Shown here: in pieces, positions 46,418-55,826 of the stretch
Numbering within the stretch: position 1 is the stretch's first letter
How the letters are laid out: each line of letters starts with the position of its first letter
NCBI GenBank assembly: GCA_025210235.1
Contig: JAOASG010000056.1
Coordinates: forward strand, 1 to 64,000
Length of the DNA: 64,000 nt
Origin: Vallitalea sp.
GTDB taxonomy: Bacteria; Bacillota; Clostridia; Lachnospirales; Vallitaleaceae
Direction of reading: 5' to 3'
Notes under the pieces: generated by a model
The model's input: only the letters and a program-made list of their open reading frames with translations
What the model was told of the DNA's origin: nothing
Databases searched by the model: none
Position numbers and translations under genes: made by a program

Positions 46418-47266
46418 ATGACAGATAATTTTAACTCACAACTTGAAAAATATCACGGTTTTGAAACAGACTTTGTAAAATTATTTTATTACGATTTACC
46501 TCACAAATCTTCTGGTAGCTACAAAACTTTTAACTACCCAAGATTTTGTGCAATTTTAAACGGGAAAAAAGAAGTAATATTAGATAATAAGAATAAATTT
46601 TCTTATAAAAAAGATAGCTATTTACTTTTACCTTCTAATTCAGACGTTTACATGAATATAAGTTCGCAAACATCTGCTTTAGCTTTTGAACTTAATGATG
46701 AATTGATTAAATCCGTCATAAAAAAAATTGATATACCTGATGATATTAAAGAAAATATAGATTATACTAAAAACTATTTTTTAGGGAAAAATAATAATAA
46801 TATATCTGATGATGTTAATAATTTACTCCTTGCTTCTAAAGTAAAAGGTATTAACAGCGAATTTTTATTAGATTTATATTCTCAAAAATTAGTTTATGAT
46901 TTAATCAGAAATAAGACTACATATAGTATTTTGAATACAGAAAATAATCATCCTATACGGATTGCAGTCAAATATATTAATGAAAATCTTGAATATAATA
47001 TTAATATAGGAAAACTTGCCAAAGATTTAAATATGTCAGAATCGAATTTTACAAATCAATTCAAAAAAATCATAGGAATAAAACCTACTGAATATATAAA
47101 GAACCAAAAATTGGAATTAGCCCTAAAACTACTCGAAACTGAAAGTGTTACAGATGTTGCATTTAATCTTGGTTATTCTAACATTTCATATTTTATAAAG
47201 CTATTTAAACTAAAATATAATGTTACTCCTAAACAATATAAATTAAACATTTTATTTAATAACTAA
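46418..47266 (+). CDS. AraC-family transcriptional regulator
   Basis: 282 residues. The N-terminal domain (RFCAILNGKKEVILDNKNKFSYKKDSYLLLPSNSDVYMNI) resembles the AraC_N type, and the C-terminal HTH pair is INIGKLAKDLNMSESNFTNQFKK and VTDVAFNLGYSNISYFIKLFKLKYNVTPKQYK. It is divergent from nfnAB, with a ribosome site AGGTGG. The effector is unknown; its position suggests a link to redox or nitrogen metabolism, without proof. Confidence 0.85.
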   Translation: MTDNFNSQLEKYHGFETDFVKLFYYDLPHKSSGSYKTFNYPRFCAILNGKKEVILDNKNKFSYKKDSYLLLPSNSDVYMNISSQTSALAFELNDELIKSVIKKIDIPDDIKENIDYTKNYFLGKNNNNISDDVNNLLLASKVKGINSEFLLDLYSQKLVYDLIRNKTTYSILNTENNHPIRIAVKYINENLEYNINIGKLAKDLNMSESNFTNQFKKIIGIKPTEYIKNQKLELALKLLETESVTDVAFNLGYSNISYFIKLFKLKYNVTPKQYKLNILFNN

Positions 47267-47332
47267 ATAGATCTTATAATCGATGATAATCTACCAAATT
47301 GTAATTAATCTATAACCTTAGTCTAATTAAAT

Positions 47333-47380
47333 AAGGATCAAATAATGTATAATTTAAAATATACATTACTTGATCCTTTT
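47333..47380 (+). terminator. Terminator after the AraC gene
   Basis: AAGGATCA..TAATGTATA pairs with TATACATTA..TGATCCTTTT, an imperfect stem ending in TTTT. It lies 67 bases past the stop. Confidence 0.7.
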
Positions 47381-47470
47381 AATTTGATATTAAATCTTTT
47401 GATTTTACGTTAAATCAAACTTCTTCAAACGATGAATTCAATAGATTTAACTTTTTATAACTTAACATCA

Positions 47471-49213
47471 CTACACAATATTTACCTTCCATTTAGCCGC
47501 TGTTTCTCTGCTTGTAACAAATGTTTTGTAAATGCCTTCAGTAGCCATCAACTTATTATGATTTCCGTTCTGAACAATACTTCCCTTATCAATCACAAAA
47601 ATTTGCTTTGCTGAACGAACAGTTTTTAATCTATGGGCAATCATAATAATTGTTTTATTGTGGGTTAATGCCTCAATTGCCTTTTGCAGTTTATCCTCGT
47701 TTTCTGGATCAACATTGGCTGTGGCTTCATCTAAAATTACAATAGGAGCATCTTTTAAAAGGGCACGAGCAATAGATAATCTTTGCTTTTCACCGCCCGA
47801 GAGAGTATCTCCACCTTCACCAATTACAGTATCGTAGCCATCAGGAAGTTCCATAATAAAATCATGACAACAAGCCTTTTTAGCCGCTGTTATTACGTCT
47901 TTTCGGCTTGCATCGGGTTTGCCAAATCTAATGTTATTTTCAATAGTATCTGCAAATAGGTAAACATTTTGGAATACCATACTAATTTGTTCCATAAGTG
48001 ATTCCAAGCTGTAATCCTTTATATTCTTTCCTCCAATGGTTATACTACCACTATCTACATCCCAAAATCTTGCGATCAAATTGCAGAGAGTTGTTTTACC
48101 CGAACCGCTTGGACCTACAATAGCTGTGGTGGTTTTTTCAGGTATTTTAATATTAATATTATTTAGTATTTTTCTTTCTTCATAGGAGAAATCAACATTT
48201 TTAAATTCAATATTATGATTCTTAGGTTGAATGTTTGTTCCCTTTTCATCTATTTCAGGAATAGTATCTAATTTATTAGCCTGATCCATTGAACTACTTA
48301 CAATTCTTAGTAGAGAAATACTGCTACCAGCAGACTGAATATGTGAAAATATCAAGAAAGACATAATCACCATCATCAACACGTTTACCAAAGTCATCGT
48401 ATCATTTAGGTAGAAATTAACACTTAAAAGTATTATTGCAACGCTAGAAATTTGTAAAACAAGTCCCTGAATCATAACATAGGGGGTGAAAAGCTTTTCC
48501 ATATTTAAATTGCTTTCACAGTTGTCTTTCAAAGCATAACGCAATGTTTTATCCCCTTTTCCTATAAGGTTGAAGGATTTAACAATACTCATCCCTTGAA
48601 TATACTCAAGCACCGCCGAGACCATAACAGCTTGGGATTTTTGTCTTTTTGGCGCAAGCTTAGCTGATTTTTTCTGCATTAAAGAAGAAATAATAAGATA
48701 AATAATAGTTCCTGTTACTACAAGTATTCCGATTCTCCAATCAAAAGCAAGAATCATTACAGCAAAAATTAAAGAATTAATTAATCCACTTAGAACATTT
48801 ACCAAAATCATAGGTGCAACCATTTCCACAGTTTCTAAAACGGTAGTAGAAACACCTGTAATTTCTCCCAAACTATTTTCGTTAAAATACCCCATTGGTA
48901 CACGCTTTAGTTTGTCAGCAATTTGAATTCTCTTATTTGCTACCATAAAATATCCCGCGTGAGTTTGCTGTAACTGAGAATAATATTTCATTGTTGCTTT
49001 GCCTAGTATGCTTACTACAAGCAAAATAAAGACAAGTAAAGATGTATTAAAATTTTGATTATTCCCCTCTAACATTGCAGACAAAACCAAATATATTGAG
49101 ATAATTTCCAACATGGAAAATATTGCATAAATAAAGCTTATAATAACCGACTTATTAATGTTCCCTTTTTCTTCTCCTGCAAAGCTCCATATTTTCTTAA
49201 ATGTTTTAATCAC
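47471..49213 (-). CDS. Fused ABC exporter-type permease/ATPase, second subunit
   Basis: About 580 residues from the GTG at 49213, chosen because GAGGAGG precedes it and the GTG overlaps the TGA of the upstream gene. Six membrane helices (residues about 20-300) precede an ATPase with Walker A GPSGSGKTTLC, signature LSGGEKQRLSIARALL, Walker B PIVILDEATANVD and the H-loop IAHRL. With the upstream partner it forms a heterodimer. Similar TetR-linked pairs (YbtPQ/IrtAB-like or multidrug exporters) are common in Clostridia; the substrate is undefined. Confidence 0.88.
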   Translation of the reverse strand: MIKTFKKIWSFAGEEKGNINKSVIISFIYAIFSMLEIISIYLVLSAMLEGNNQNFNTSLLVFILLVVSILGKATMKYYSQLQQTHAGYFMVANKRIQIADKLKRVPMGYFNENSLGEITGVSTTVLETVEMVAPMILVNVLSGLINSLIFAVMILAFDWRIGILVVTGTIIYLIISSLMQKKSAKLAPKRQKSQAVMVSAVLEYIQGMSIVKSFNLIGKGDKTLRYALKDNCESNLNMEKLFTPYVMIQGLVLQISSVAIILLSVNFYLNDTMTLVNVLMMVIMSFLIFSHIQSAGSSISLLRIVSSSMDQANKLDTIPEIDEKGTNIQPKNHNIEFKNVDFSYEERKILNNINIKIPEKTTTAIVGPSGSGKTTLCNLIARFWDVDSGSITIGGKNIKDYSLESLMEQISMVFQNVYLFADTIENNIRFGKPDASRKDVITAAKKACCHDFIMELPDGYDTVIGEGGDTLSGGEKQRLSIARALLKDAPIVILDEATANVDPENEDKLQKAIEALTHNKTIIMIAHRLKTVRSAKQIFVIDKGSIVQNGNHNKLMATEGIYKTFVTSRETAAKWKVNIV

Positions 49214-50949
49214 GCTATTTCCTCCTCTCTCATGCCGATATGTGCCGCCCACATATCATGATAGAGTTTGTTCTTTAATAATTCATTATGAGTACCTTCA
49301 GCTTCTATAGTTCCGTTTTTTACCACGACAATCTTATCTGAACTTGTAATTGTAGATAGGCGATGAGCGATCAAAATAAGGCTTTTTCCTTTTACAAGTT
49401 GTGCAACAGCCTTTTGAATAACCGCTTCATTTTCAGGGTCAATATATGCAGTTGCTTCATCCAATACAACAATAGGAGAATCTTTAATCATTGCTCTTGC
49501 AATGGAAATTCTTTGTTTCTCTCCTCCTGAAAGGTGTGCCCCTCCACTTCCAACTTTTGTGTAATAACCATGCTCTAATTCTTTAATAAATTCATCACAA
49601 CCAGCCTGTGTTGCCGCTGCAATAACTTGTTCATCTGTTGCCTTGGTGTTACCCATACGAATATTATTCATTACAGTATCATCAAATAAAAAATTATCTT
49701 GTGAAACAAATGCTACTTCATCATAAAGCTGTGTAAGAGGAATATCTTTCACATCAACTCCACCAATAGTTATTTTTCCCTGTGAAACATCCCAAAATCC
49801 TGCTATTAACTTTGCGATTGTAGATTTGCCACTACCAGAAGGGCCTACCAACGCTGTTACAGAACCAGTTGGAATAGACAAATCTAAATTATGTAAAATC
49901 TCTTTATCTTCACTGTAGCCGAAAGAAACATTAGTTAGCTCGATATCTCTATTTTGGAGAACAACTTTAGTTATTCCATGATTTTGTTCCTTGGCATTTA
50001 ACAGTTCATCCACAGAGGCAACCGTTGTCCCTACCTTTGCCAAATTATCAATAAAATTCATTGCTGCAATCAAAGGACCTACAATACTCATTGCCAAAAT
50101 AATAATGGTAATAAAATTATCTAAGGATAAACTTCCTTTTGAATAAAAAATAAATCCCACTGGAAGAACTGTAATTAAAGTAGTAGGAGCAATAGATAAG
50201 GCAAGCGCCATACCAAACTGGCAACGCTTCATCCAGTTATAATAATAGGATGCATTCGCTTTTACTCTGTCTGCAAATTTTGCATAGGAGTTTTTACCTT
50301 GATTATATGCTTTTATTACTTCGATACCACCGATATATTCCACGATGGTTTCATTCATATCTTGTGTAACTTTTACAGATTTTTCATAGTCCGTTGAATA
50401 ATTTCTCATGATCATCATCATGAAAAACATACCAATAGGAATAGATACCAAAGATAAAAGTGCCATACGCCAATCTAAAATAAATAGATAGATAATAACC
50501 AAAATTGGTGCCATTAGATTAGATGTCATTTCCGGAAAAAGATGTGCAAGAGTAGTTTCCATACTCTCAACTTGATCCACAATAACTTGTTTTAGCTTAC
50601 CACTTGATATGTCCATTACTGAACCTAATGGTAGCTTTGGTAATTTTTCCAGAACCATCTGACGAATGTTTTTCAAAATCCTAAAAGTTCCTTTGTGAGA
50701 AATAGCAAGTGCTAAGTTATAAAGCATGGTACGCAAAAAATATCCTGCCATCGCTATGCCACACCAAAAAAGATAAAAGTTGAAAGCTTTTTCATCATTT
50801 AGCAAACTTACAACAATTTTCGCAGCACAAAAATATGGTACTATGCCAAAAATCACGCCAAAAAGTGCTAATACGATGGCGCTTTTTAACTTACCTCGTT
50901 CACTTTCTCCAAGTTCCCATATACGAAACAAGGGATTTTTCTTTTGCAT
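49210..50949 (-). CDS. Fused ABC exporter-type permease/ATPase, first subunit
   Basis: 579 residues: six membrane helices, then Walker A GPSGSGKSTIAKL, Q-loop FVSQDNFLFDD, signature LSGGEKQRISIARAM, Walker B PIVVLDEATAYIDPENE and H-loop IAHRLSTI. Both subunits keep the catalytic Glu after Walker B (LDEA), so both ATP sites should work. The ATG at 50949 follows GGAGG. Downstream of the TetR gene and in the same direction, with about 90 bases between. Confidence 0.88.
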   Translation of the reverse strand: MQKKNPLFRIWELGESERGKLKSAIVLALFGVIFGIVPYFCAAKIVVSLLNDEKAFNFYLFWCGIAMAGYFLRTMLYNLALAISHKGTFRILKNIRQMVLEKLPKLPLGSVMDISSGKLKQVIVDQVESMETTLAHLFPEMTSNLMAPILVIIYLFILDWRMALLSLVSIPIGMFFMMMIMRNYSTDYEKSVKVTQDMNETIVEYIGGIEVIKAYNQGKNSYAKFADRVKANASYYYNWMKRCQFGMALALSIAPTTLITVLPVGFIFYSKGSLSLDNFITIIILAMSIVGPLIAAMNFIDNLAKVGTTVASVDELLNAKEQNHGITKVVLQNRDIELTNVSFGYSEDKEILHNLDLSIPTGSVTALVGPSGSGKSTIAKLIAGFWDVSQGKITIGGVDVKDIPLTQLYDEVAFVSQDNFLFDDTVMNNIRMGNTKATDEQVIAAATQAGCDEFIKELEHGYYTKVGSGGAHLSGGEKQRISIARAMIKDSPIVVLDEATAYIDPENEAVIQKAVAQLVKGKSLILIAHRLSTITSSDKIVVVKNGTIEAEGTHNELLKNKLYHDMWAAHIGMREEEIA

Positions 50950-50969
50950 ATTATTTCCTCCTTCAAGAG

Positions 50970-50982
50970 TTAGTTTTACTAA
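50970..50982. promoter_or_regulatory. Small palindrome upstream of the ABC pair
   Basis: TTAGTTTTACTAA (5-bp arms TTAGT/ACTAA around TTT) lies between the TetR stop and the ABC start. It is short, and it is a candidate TetR-type operator only. Confidence 0.3.
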
Positions 50983-51037
50983 CTTATTTTTTTATTTGAA
51001 AGCTGAAATCCCAATAAGAATAACAGTCCATATAAAC

Positions 51038-51658
51038 TTATTTATTATCAAAAATAGCTTTAAAACCTTCCATATGATATTTACCTAATACTCTAATGTA
51101 TTTTTTAGCTTCTTCCTTTTCCATATTATGACGAATTACCTCAAAAAAACTTTCAAAATAGGCTGTAGTAATCATATGAACGATATCTTTTGAAAATTTA
51201 GGGTTTCCAAATATTTCACAACCCATTGTTTCAATATATTTATTTGTATACTCTTCCTCAATACAAACAAAATCATCAGTAAAATTCTCAAACTTTGTAC
51301 CTTGGGATGACTGTAATAGTAACTTACACTCTGAAAAATTTTCATACATAAAATCAATGATATTATTTACACTATTTGAAGTATATTCTCCCATCTGTTC
51401 TTTTTGTTCTTTTTTACTAAAATTATGGAAATTTTCTTGTATTTCTGTAAACATATTAAGAAGTTTCGTTGCAAAAGGCTCTACAATTGCTATAAATAGT
51501 CCTTCTTTATCTCTAAATCTAGTATAAATTGAGCCGGTTGTGGTGCCTCCCTTTGTTGCAATAGTACGTAAAGAAGCCTTTTGAAAACCATTTTCTAAAA
51601 ATTCTTTTTTTGCAACTGTGATTATTTCTTCGTAGACACCTTGAACTTTTTTTGCCAT
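51038..51658 (-). CDS. TetR-family transcriptional regulator of the ABC pair
   Basis: 206 residues from the ATG at 51658 (GGAGGA seven bases upstream); an earlier ATG at 51673 overlaps that site. The N-terminal HTH is IITVAKKEFLENGFQKASLRTIATKGGTTTGSIYTRF, with the family-typical 'F..KG...T...IA..AG...G..Y..F' pattern. The C-terminal domain is helical and unlike others. It is probably a repressor of the two ABC genes and of itself. TTAGTTTTACTAA at 50970-50982, between this gene and the ABC pair, is a candidate operator. Confidence 0.85.
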   Translation of the reverse strand: MAKKVQGVYEEIITVAKKEFLENGFQKASLRTIATKGGTTTGSIYTRFRDKEGLFIAIVEPFATKLLNMFTEIQENFHNFSKKEQKEQMGEYTSNSVNNIIDFMYENFSECKLLLQSSQGTKFENFTDDFVCIEEEYTNKYIETMGCEIFGNPKFSKDIVHMITTAYFESFFEVIRHNMEKEEAKKYIRVLGKYHMEGFKAIFDNK

Positions 51659-51753
51659 TATTGGATCCTCCATTCATAACACTGTTATTAATCTATCATA
51701 ATTTATTTTTGATGTCAAGGAAAGTTATTGACTTACTATTGTCTATCTGTGTG

Positions 51754-51798
51754 AAAAAAAAAGCTACCAAAATGCCACTTTACAGCAATTTGATAGCT
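51754..51798 (-). terminator. Terminator, distal, after the chemoreceptor gene
   Basis: On the minus strand AGCTATCAAA pairs with TTTGGTAGCT (one G-T pair) and is followed by nine T's. It can end transcripts coming from 52009 before they enter the TetR gene. Confidence 0.8.
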
Positions 51799-51943
51799 TA
51801 CTAATTAAGATATCTTTATGCAATTTTATACTTAGCTCAACTTACTAATGCTCGTCTTGAACAGGTTGACCTGTATGAATCTCTAAACCACCTGAAAATT
51901 AGTAGTAATATTTCTGAACTACTATAGTATCAGTAGTCTTTAG

Positions 51944-51981
51944 AAAAGCTGATGCCTGTACAGTACAGTAATCAGCTTTTT
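51944..51981. terminator. Terminator, proximal, after the chemoreceptor gene
   Basis: AAAAGCTGAT and ATCAGCTTTT form a 10-bp stem around 18 bases that include GTACAGTAC. T's flank both sides. It lies 30 bases past the chemoreceptor stop and forms a tandem pair with the stem at 51754. Confidence 0.7.
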
Positions 51982-52008
51982 GATACTACTTATTCGCTAT
52001 CTTCTTTA

Positions 52009-53718
52009 CTACAATTTAAACTTAGAAATAATACCTTTCAATCTATCTGTAGTCTCAACAGTTAATTGCATTTGATTTTGAACTTCTTCTACATTATCAG
52101 CAATATTTATAGACATTTCATTAATATTTTGCGTACTACTTGCACCTTCGTTTACCGTGACTGTCACCTCTTGAATTGATTTGATAATTTCCTGTAGCGA
52201 ACTATTTAATTCTTCAGCCGTTCCGCTGAAATTACTAACCATTTTATCTACATCTACAGCATCTTGTCTGTATTGCTCTGCAGAATCCACAAGTTTTTGA
52301 TAGTCTGTTCTAATATTTGTATCAACAAAGTCTACAACTTTTTTCGAACTATCAGAAAGGTTTGATACTGCCTCAATAACCTCTGAAGTTACCTTTTGAA
52401 TTTCTACAACTGTATTTTTAGAACCTTCTGCAAGCTTTCTTATTTCATCAGCAACAACGGCAAAACCTTTTCCAGCTTCTCCTGCTCTAGCCGCTTCAAT
52501 AGCAGCATTAAGCGCTAACAAGTTAGTCTGTTCTGATATCTGCAAAATCCCTTCAGAAAGTATACTAATCTTTTCGGTAGCTTTGGCTTGTTCTAATGTT
52601 ACTTGAAGTTCACTTTTAGTTTCATCTAATATATCTCTTGCTTTTGATTGGGCTTTTATACCATCACTTTTAATTTTTTCAGCCCGTTTACTAATCTCTC
52701 CAGCTATCTCAGCACCTTGCGATGCCTTATCAGACATATCACCTACTGCATGTTCAATACCTTCTGCTGTCGCATATATTTCTTGAGCTGAACCTGCTGT
52801 TTCTTGCATCCCTGCCGATAACTGTTCAATATCAATTGCTGATGTTTCTACATTTTTGTTCAATTCAACAAGGCTGTCTGAAACAACTGTTGCAGCATTT
52901 TCAACCTCAATAGAACAATTATTAACTTCTTTCATTATAATCCATAAATTTTCAATAAACGTATTAACACTTAATGCTAATTCACCAATTTCATCATGAG
53001 ATTTAATCTTGATTTTTTGAGTTAAATCACCGCCTTGCTCTGCTAACCCTTTCAGCTTTCTATTTAGAGTATTTAACGGTTTGATAATCGTTAATACTGT
53101 AATCACTACCCCAATTATTGCAATGATGATTGCGACAATAACAATTAAAATTAAAATATTAACAGATCTTTGGTATAGAACATCTCCTTCTAAACTTGCT
53201 GTATTTGCACCTATTGCATTAAAATCAACTAGCTTAAGGCATTCTGCTGAAGCAATGTCAAATGCCGTCTTTCCTTTTCCTAGCATCATAATCATTGCTT
53301 TTTCAGTCTGAAGTTCCCTGCTTAATGTGATAAACTCTTCATGAACTTGAAGATACATATTCCATTGTTCAACAAACTCTGCAATTATGGCTGCATCTTC
53401 TTCATTTGTTTCTAATTCGTTATATCTTGCTACCATATCAGCAATTTCACTTTTCTTGGCTTCCATTTCAACTTCAAGTTGTTCCATTTCTGCTTCAGTA
53501 GTAGAAACTACATGATTATATTCTAAAATTCTATAATCCGAAGTCATTGTATTGATGGTATGAGCTACATCAACGCTTGGAATCCAATTTTCAGCAATAA
53601 TTGTTGATTGATTATTAATAATTTTTAATGAATGATTTGAGAATACACTTACCACCAATATTAGAATTGTCATAAGTGTAAAAATACCGATAAGCCTAGC
53701 TTTAATAGTTATCTTCAT
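52009..53718 (-). CDS. Methyl-accepting chemotaxis protein with four-helix-bundle sensor
   Basis: 569 residues. Membrane helix 1 at 11-31, a helical extracellular 4HB_MCP domain (residues about 33-185, [32 protein letters not shown]), membrane helix 2 at about 190-212, a HAMP ([27 protein letters not shown]), then the signalling domain with tip [38 protein letters not shown]. Sensor ligands for this class vary. It is monocistronic with two terminators downstream. Confidence 0.94.
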   Translation of the reverse strand: MKITIKARLIGIFTLMTILILVVSVFSNHSLKIINNQSTIIAENWIPSVDVAHTINTMTSDYRILEYNHVVSTTEAEMEQLEVEMEAKKSEIADMVARYNELETNEEDAAIIAEFVEQWNMYLQVHEEFITLSRELQTEKAMIMMLGKGKTAFDIASAECLKLVDFNAIGANTASLEGDVLYQRSVNILILIVIVAIIIAIIGVVITVLTIIKPLNTLNRKLKGLAEQGGDLTQKIKIKSHDEIGELALSVNTFIENLWIIMKEVNNCSIEVENAATVVSDSLVELNKNVETSAIDIEQLSAGMQETAGSAQEIYATAEGIEHAVGDMSDKASQGAEIAGEISKRAEKIKSDGIKAQSKARDILDETKSELQVTLEQAKATEKISILSEGILQISEQTNLLALNAAIEAARAGEAGKGFAVVADEIRKLAEGSKNTVVEIQKVTSEVIEAVSNLSDSSKKVVDFVDTNIRTDYQKLVDSAEQYRQDAVDVDKMVSNFSGTAEELNSSLQEIIKSIQEVTVTVNEGASSTQNINEMSINIADNVEEVQNQMQLTVETTDRLKGIISKFKL

Positions 53719-54187
53719 GTTTATAAATTATCCTTTCTTAGTAAAAATATTAGTCGACTAGATAGTATCCATTTAGTTATGATATAACGTGTCACCAATG
53801 ACTGATATATCTTTATAACGTCTACAGTTATTTTGTTATCACGAATACTTTTTTAATCACTTAGCAAATTACCGTGATACCATTATTATATTCTAATATT
53901 TTCTTGATTTATTACCAATTCATATATATGTTATTATATTCTAGCATAACTATGTAACTATGACAATATCAACTACATAGATATTATTTTTTAATGACTA
54001 TTGGTTTAGTAAGATGTTATTTTTTACTATAATATCATAATACCATATAATTCTATAATTTACGCATAAATAATTATATCATATTATTCTAAACAAATTC
54101 TCAACATTTATAGCAAAAAATGTCACTGATACAATATATCAATCACATTTAATTTACTACAATTTTTATTTTTCTAATTTAATTTTT
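53719..54187. other. AT-rich intergenic region upstream of the chemoreceptor
   Basis: About 470 bases. It must hold the chemoreceptor promoter. No convincing RNA or repeat is seen, and a broken ferredoxin gene follows at 54188. Confidence 0.4.
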
Positions 54188-54363
54188 TTAACTATAGTCT
54201 ATTACTTTTGCAGGACATTTATCTATTACATATCTAATTTCTTTATCTTCTTGTATTCTAAATTTTTTTTATTTTCTTTTACTTTTTTATCTTCCATATA
54301 AAATGATATGGTGATATCTTTATACATAAACCACATCCAATACAAAACCTATTATTAACATAT
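54188..54363 (-). pseudogene. Broken single [4Fe-4S] ferredoxin gene
   Basis: On the minus strand one frame reads VNNRFCIGCGLCIKISPYHF, the CxxCxxC cluster region. After stops and frame changes, another frame ends VIDKCPAKVIDYS followed by TAA, the usual fourth Cys and C-terminus of small monocluster ferredoxins. The middle (about 54240-54300) is A-rich and out of frame, and no intact start is visible. The gene is dead. Confidence 0.7.
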
Positions 54364-54437
54364 GGTTAAAATGGTTTGACATAATCAAATCTAGGATAGT
54401 ATTTTTCATTTTTGAAAGATGAAGAGGAAAAGTAATA

Positions 54438-54461
54438 CACCCTCTCCATTAGGAAAGGGTG
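54438..54461 (-). terminator. Terminator of the BNR_4 gene
   Basis: CACCCT/AGGGTG stem with a 12-base centre, followed on the minus strand by TATTACTTTT, 27 bases after the stop. The T-tract is imperfect. Confidence 0.6.
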
Positions 54462-54487
54462 ATTTTGGAGTAACAATTATCATTCTT

Positions 54488-55807
54488 CTAGTCAATAGTA
54501 GATGTATAAACTGACCAGATACCTCTGGTATAGTTATTTGGATCAGTAGGACCACATTCAGCCCAGATCACTTCAACATCGCTCGAAGGAGAAGCATCGT
54601 CAATAAATGTGATGTAATTTGCTCTAGTAGCGCCATTATCCAGAGGCAGTATAAATGAATCATCTAAAGCGAATGATCCCCCACCATTGTTGGTTTTAAA
54701 AACATCAATACCATTCTCGACTGTACTACTAGCAATTAAAAATCTAAAATCATCCCAATAATTGCCTAGTCTATCCATATCAAGTACCTTTGAACTAATT
54801 GAAGATATAGTACTTACATTCCACTGTGTCCCTGTCCACTTATAAAAATATGTTTTCGAACTGTCATCTCCCATAACATTATCATAACCAATCGCAATAA
54901 CAGGTTTATTTCCAATCCATGAGAAAACACCGCCATTTAAATTATGAGCAGGACCATACCCCATATTCGGTGTACCTGGCTCTGAGTCAAACACAATGGT
55001 ATTAGCAAAATCAGAATAGTTAACTATGTTGCCACAGCCTATATCACCAATTCCATACATCTTATTATTATTGAGATTTAGGTATGCCATATGAAGATCC
55101 TTTGATTGTTTATTGTGACCATACTCGCCGCCGGCCATCTGCCAAGTCATATACAATCGGTTATTTACTGCATCGTATTTGACTTGTTTTGCATAAACTT
55201 CGTCAAACTTATTTGAGTCATTTTTTCCTGAGTCAATGACTGTTACAGGATTACTCCACGTAACACCGTTATCTGTTGACTTAATGTAACGAAATGTTCT
55301 ATACGGATAACTAACCTTATTATTCTTGGAATAGAAGAAATAGATGTCGTCATCTGCAACAACAGGCATCGGATAGCAATTCAAATCATTACTTATTTCC
55401 TTAAGGGACCACTGTCCATCAATAGAATGCGTATTTGGTGCTTCAAGCATAAATGCTTTTTTTGAGTGTCTATTATAGTAGACCTGAAGCTTTCCATTCG
55501 GTGCAAGAATCATAGCTGGGTAATTATGATAATCCCACTTACCTATCATATCTAAATCAGCTATCTTAGCTTCTCCCCCCCACGTAGAAGTGCTGTGATC
55601 ATATGTTCTAACATATATATCCATTTCTGGTCCATTCCATACAATGAATGTCTTATCAGATACCTCATCATAAAGACCTGTTGCCATTGGTCGCTGACAT
55701 CCCCAACTATGATTTTCAGCTACTTTGGTCATTGTTGCAGCATTGACAACATTACCCATAATTAGGACTGCTACTAATCCAATAACTATAACAAAGTTTT
55801 TTTTCAT
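54488..55807 (-). CDS. Secreted BNR-4 repeat protein, possible polysaccharide lyase
   Basis: 439 residues. Signal peptide at 1-23 (VIVIGLVAVLIMGNVVNAA). The body is beta-rich with repeats typical of BNR_4 seven-bladed propellers: WGCQRPMATGLYDEVSDKTFIVWNG, DYHNYPAMILAPNGKLQVYYNRHSKK, YPYRTFRYIKSTDNGVTWSNP, WDDFRFLIASS. H-N-x-P followed by R-H resembles active-site regions of BNR_4 ulvan-type lyases, but I cannot assign a PL family. It is last in the operon after an oligosaccharide importer, consistent with extracellular cleavage feeding that importer. Confidence 0.7.
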   Translation of the reverse strand: MKKNFVIVIGLVAVLIMGNVVNAATMTKVAENHSWGCQRPMATGLYDEVSDKTFIVWNGPEMDIYVRTYDHSTSTWGGEAKIADLDMIGKWDYHNYPAMILAPNGKLQVYYNRHSKKAFMLEAPNTHSIDGQWSLKEISNDLNCYPMPVVADDDIYFFYSKNNKVSYPYRTFRYIKSTDNGVTWSNPVTVIDSGKNDSNKFDEVYAKQVKYDAVNNRLYMTWQMAGGEYGHNKQSKDLHMAYLNLNNNKMYGIGDIGCGNIVNYSDFANTIVFDSEPGTPNMGYGPAHNLNGGVFSWIGNKPVIAIGYDNVMGDDSSKTYFYKWTGTQWNVSTISSISSKVLDMDRLGNYWDDFRFLIASSTVENGIDVFKTNNGGGSFALDDSFILPLDNGATRANYITFIDDASPSSDVEVIWAECGPTDPNNYTRGIWSVYTSTID

Positions 55808-55826
55808 AATTCTTCTCCTTTTGAAT

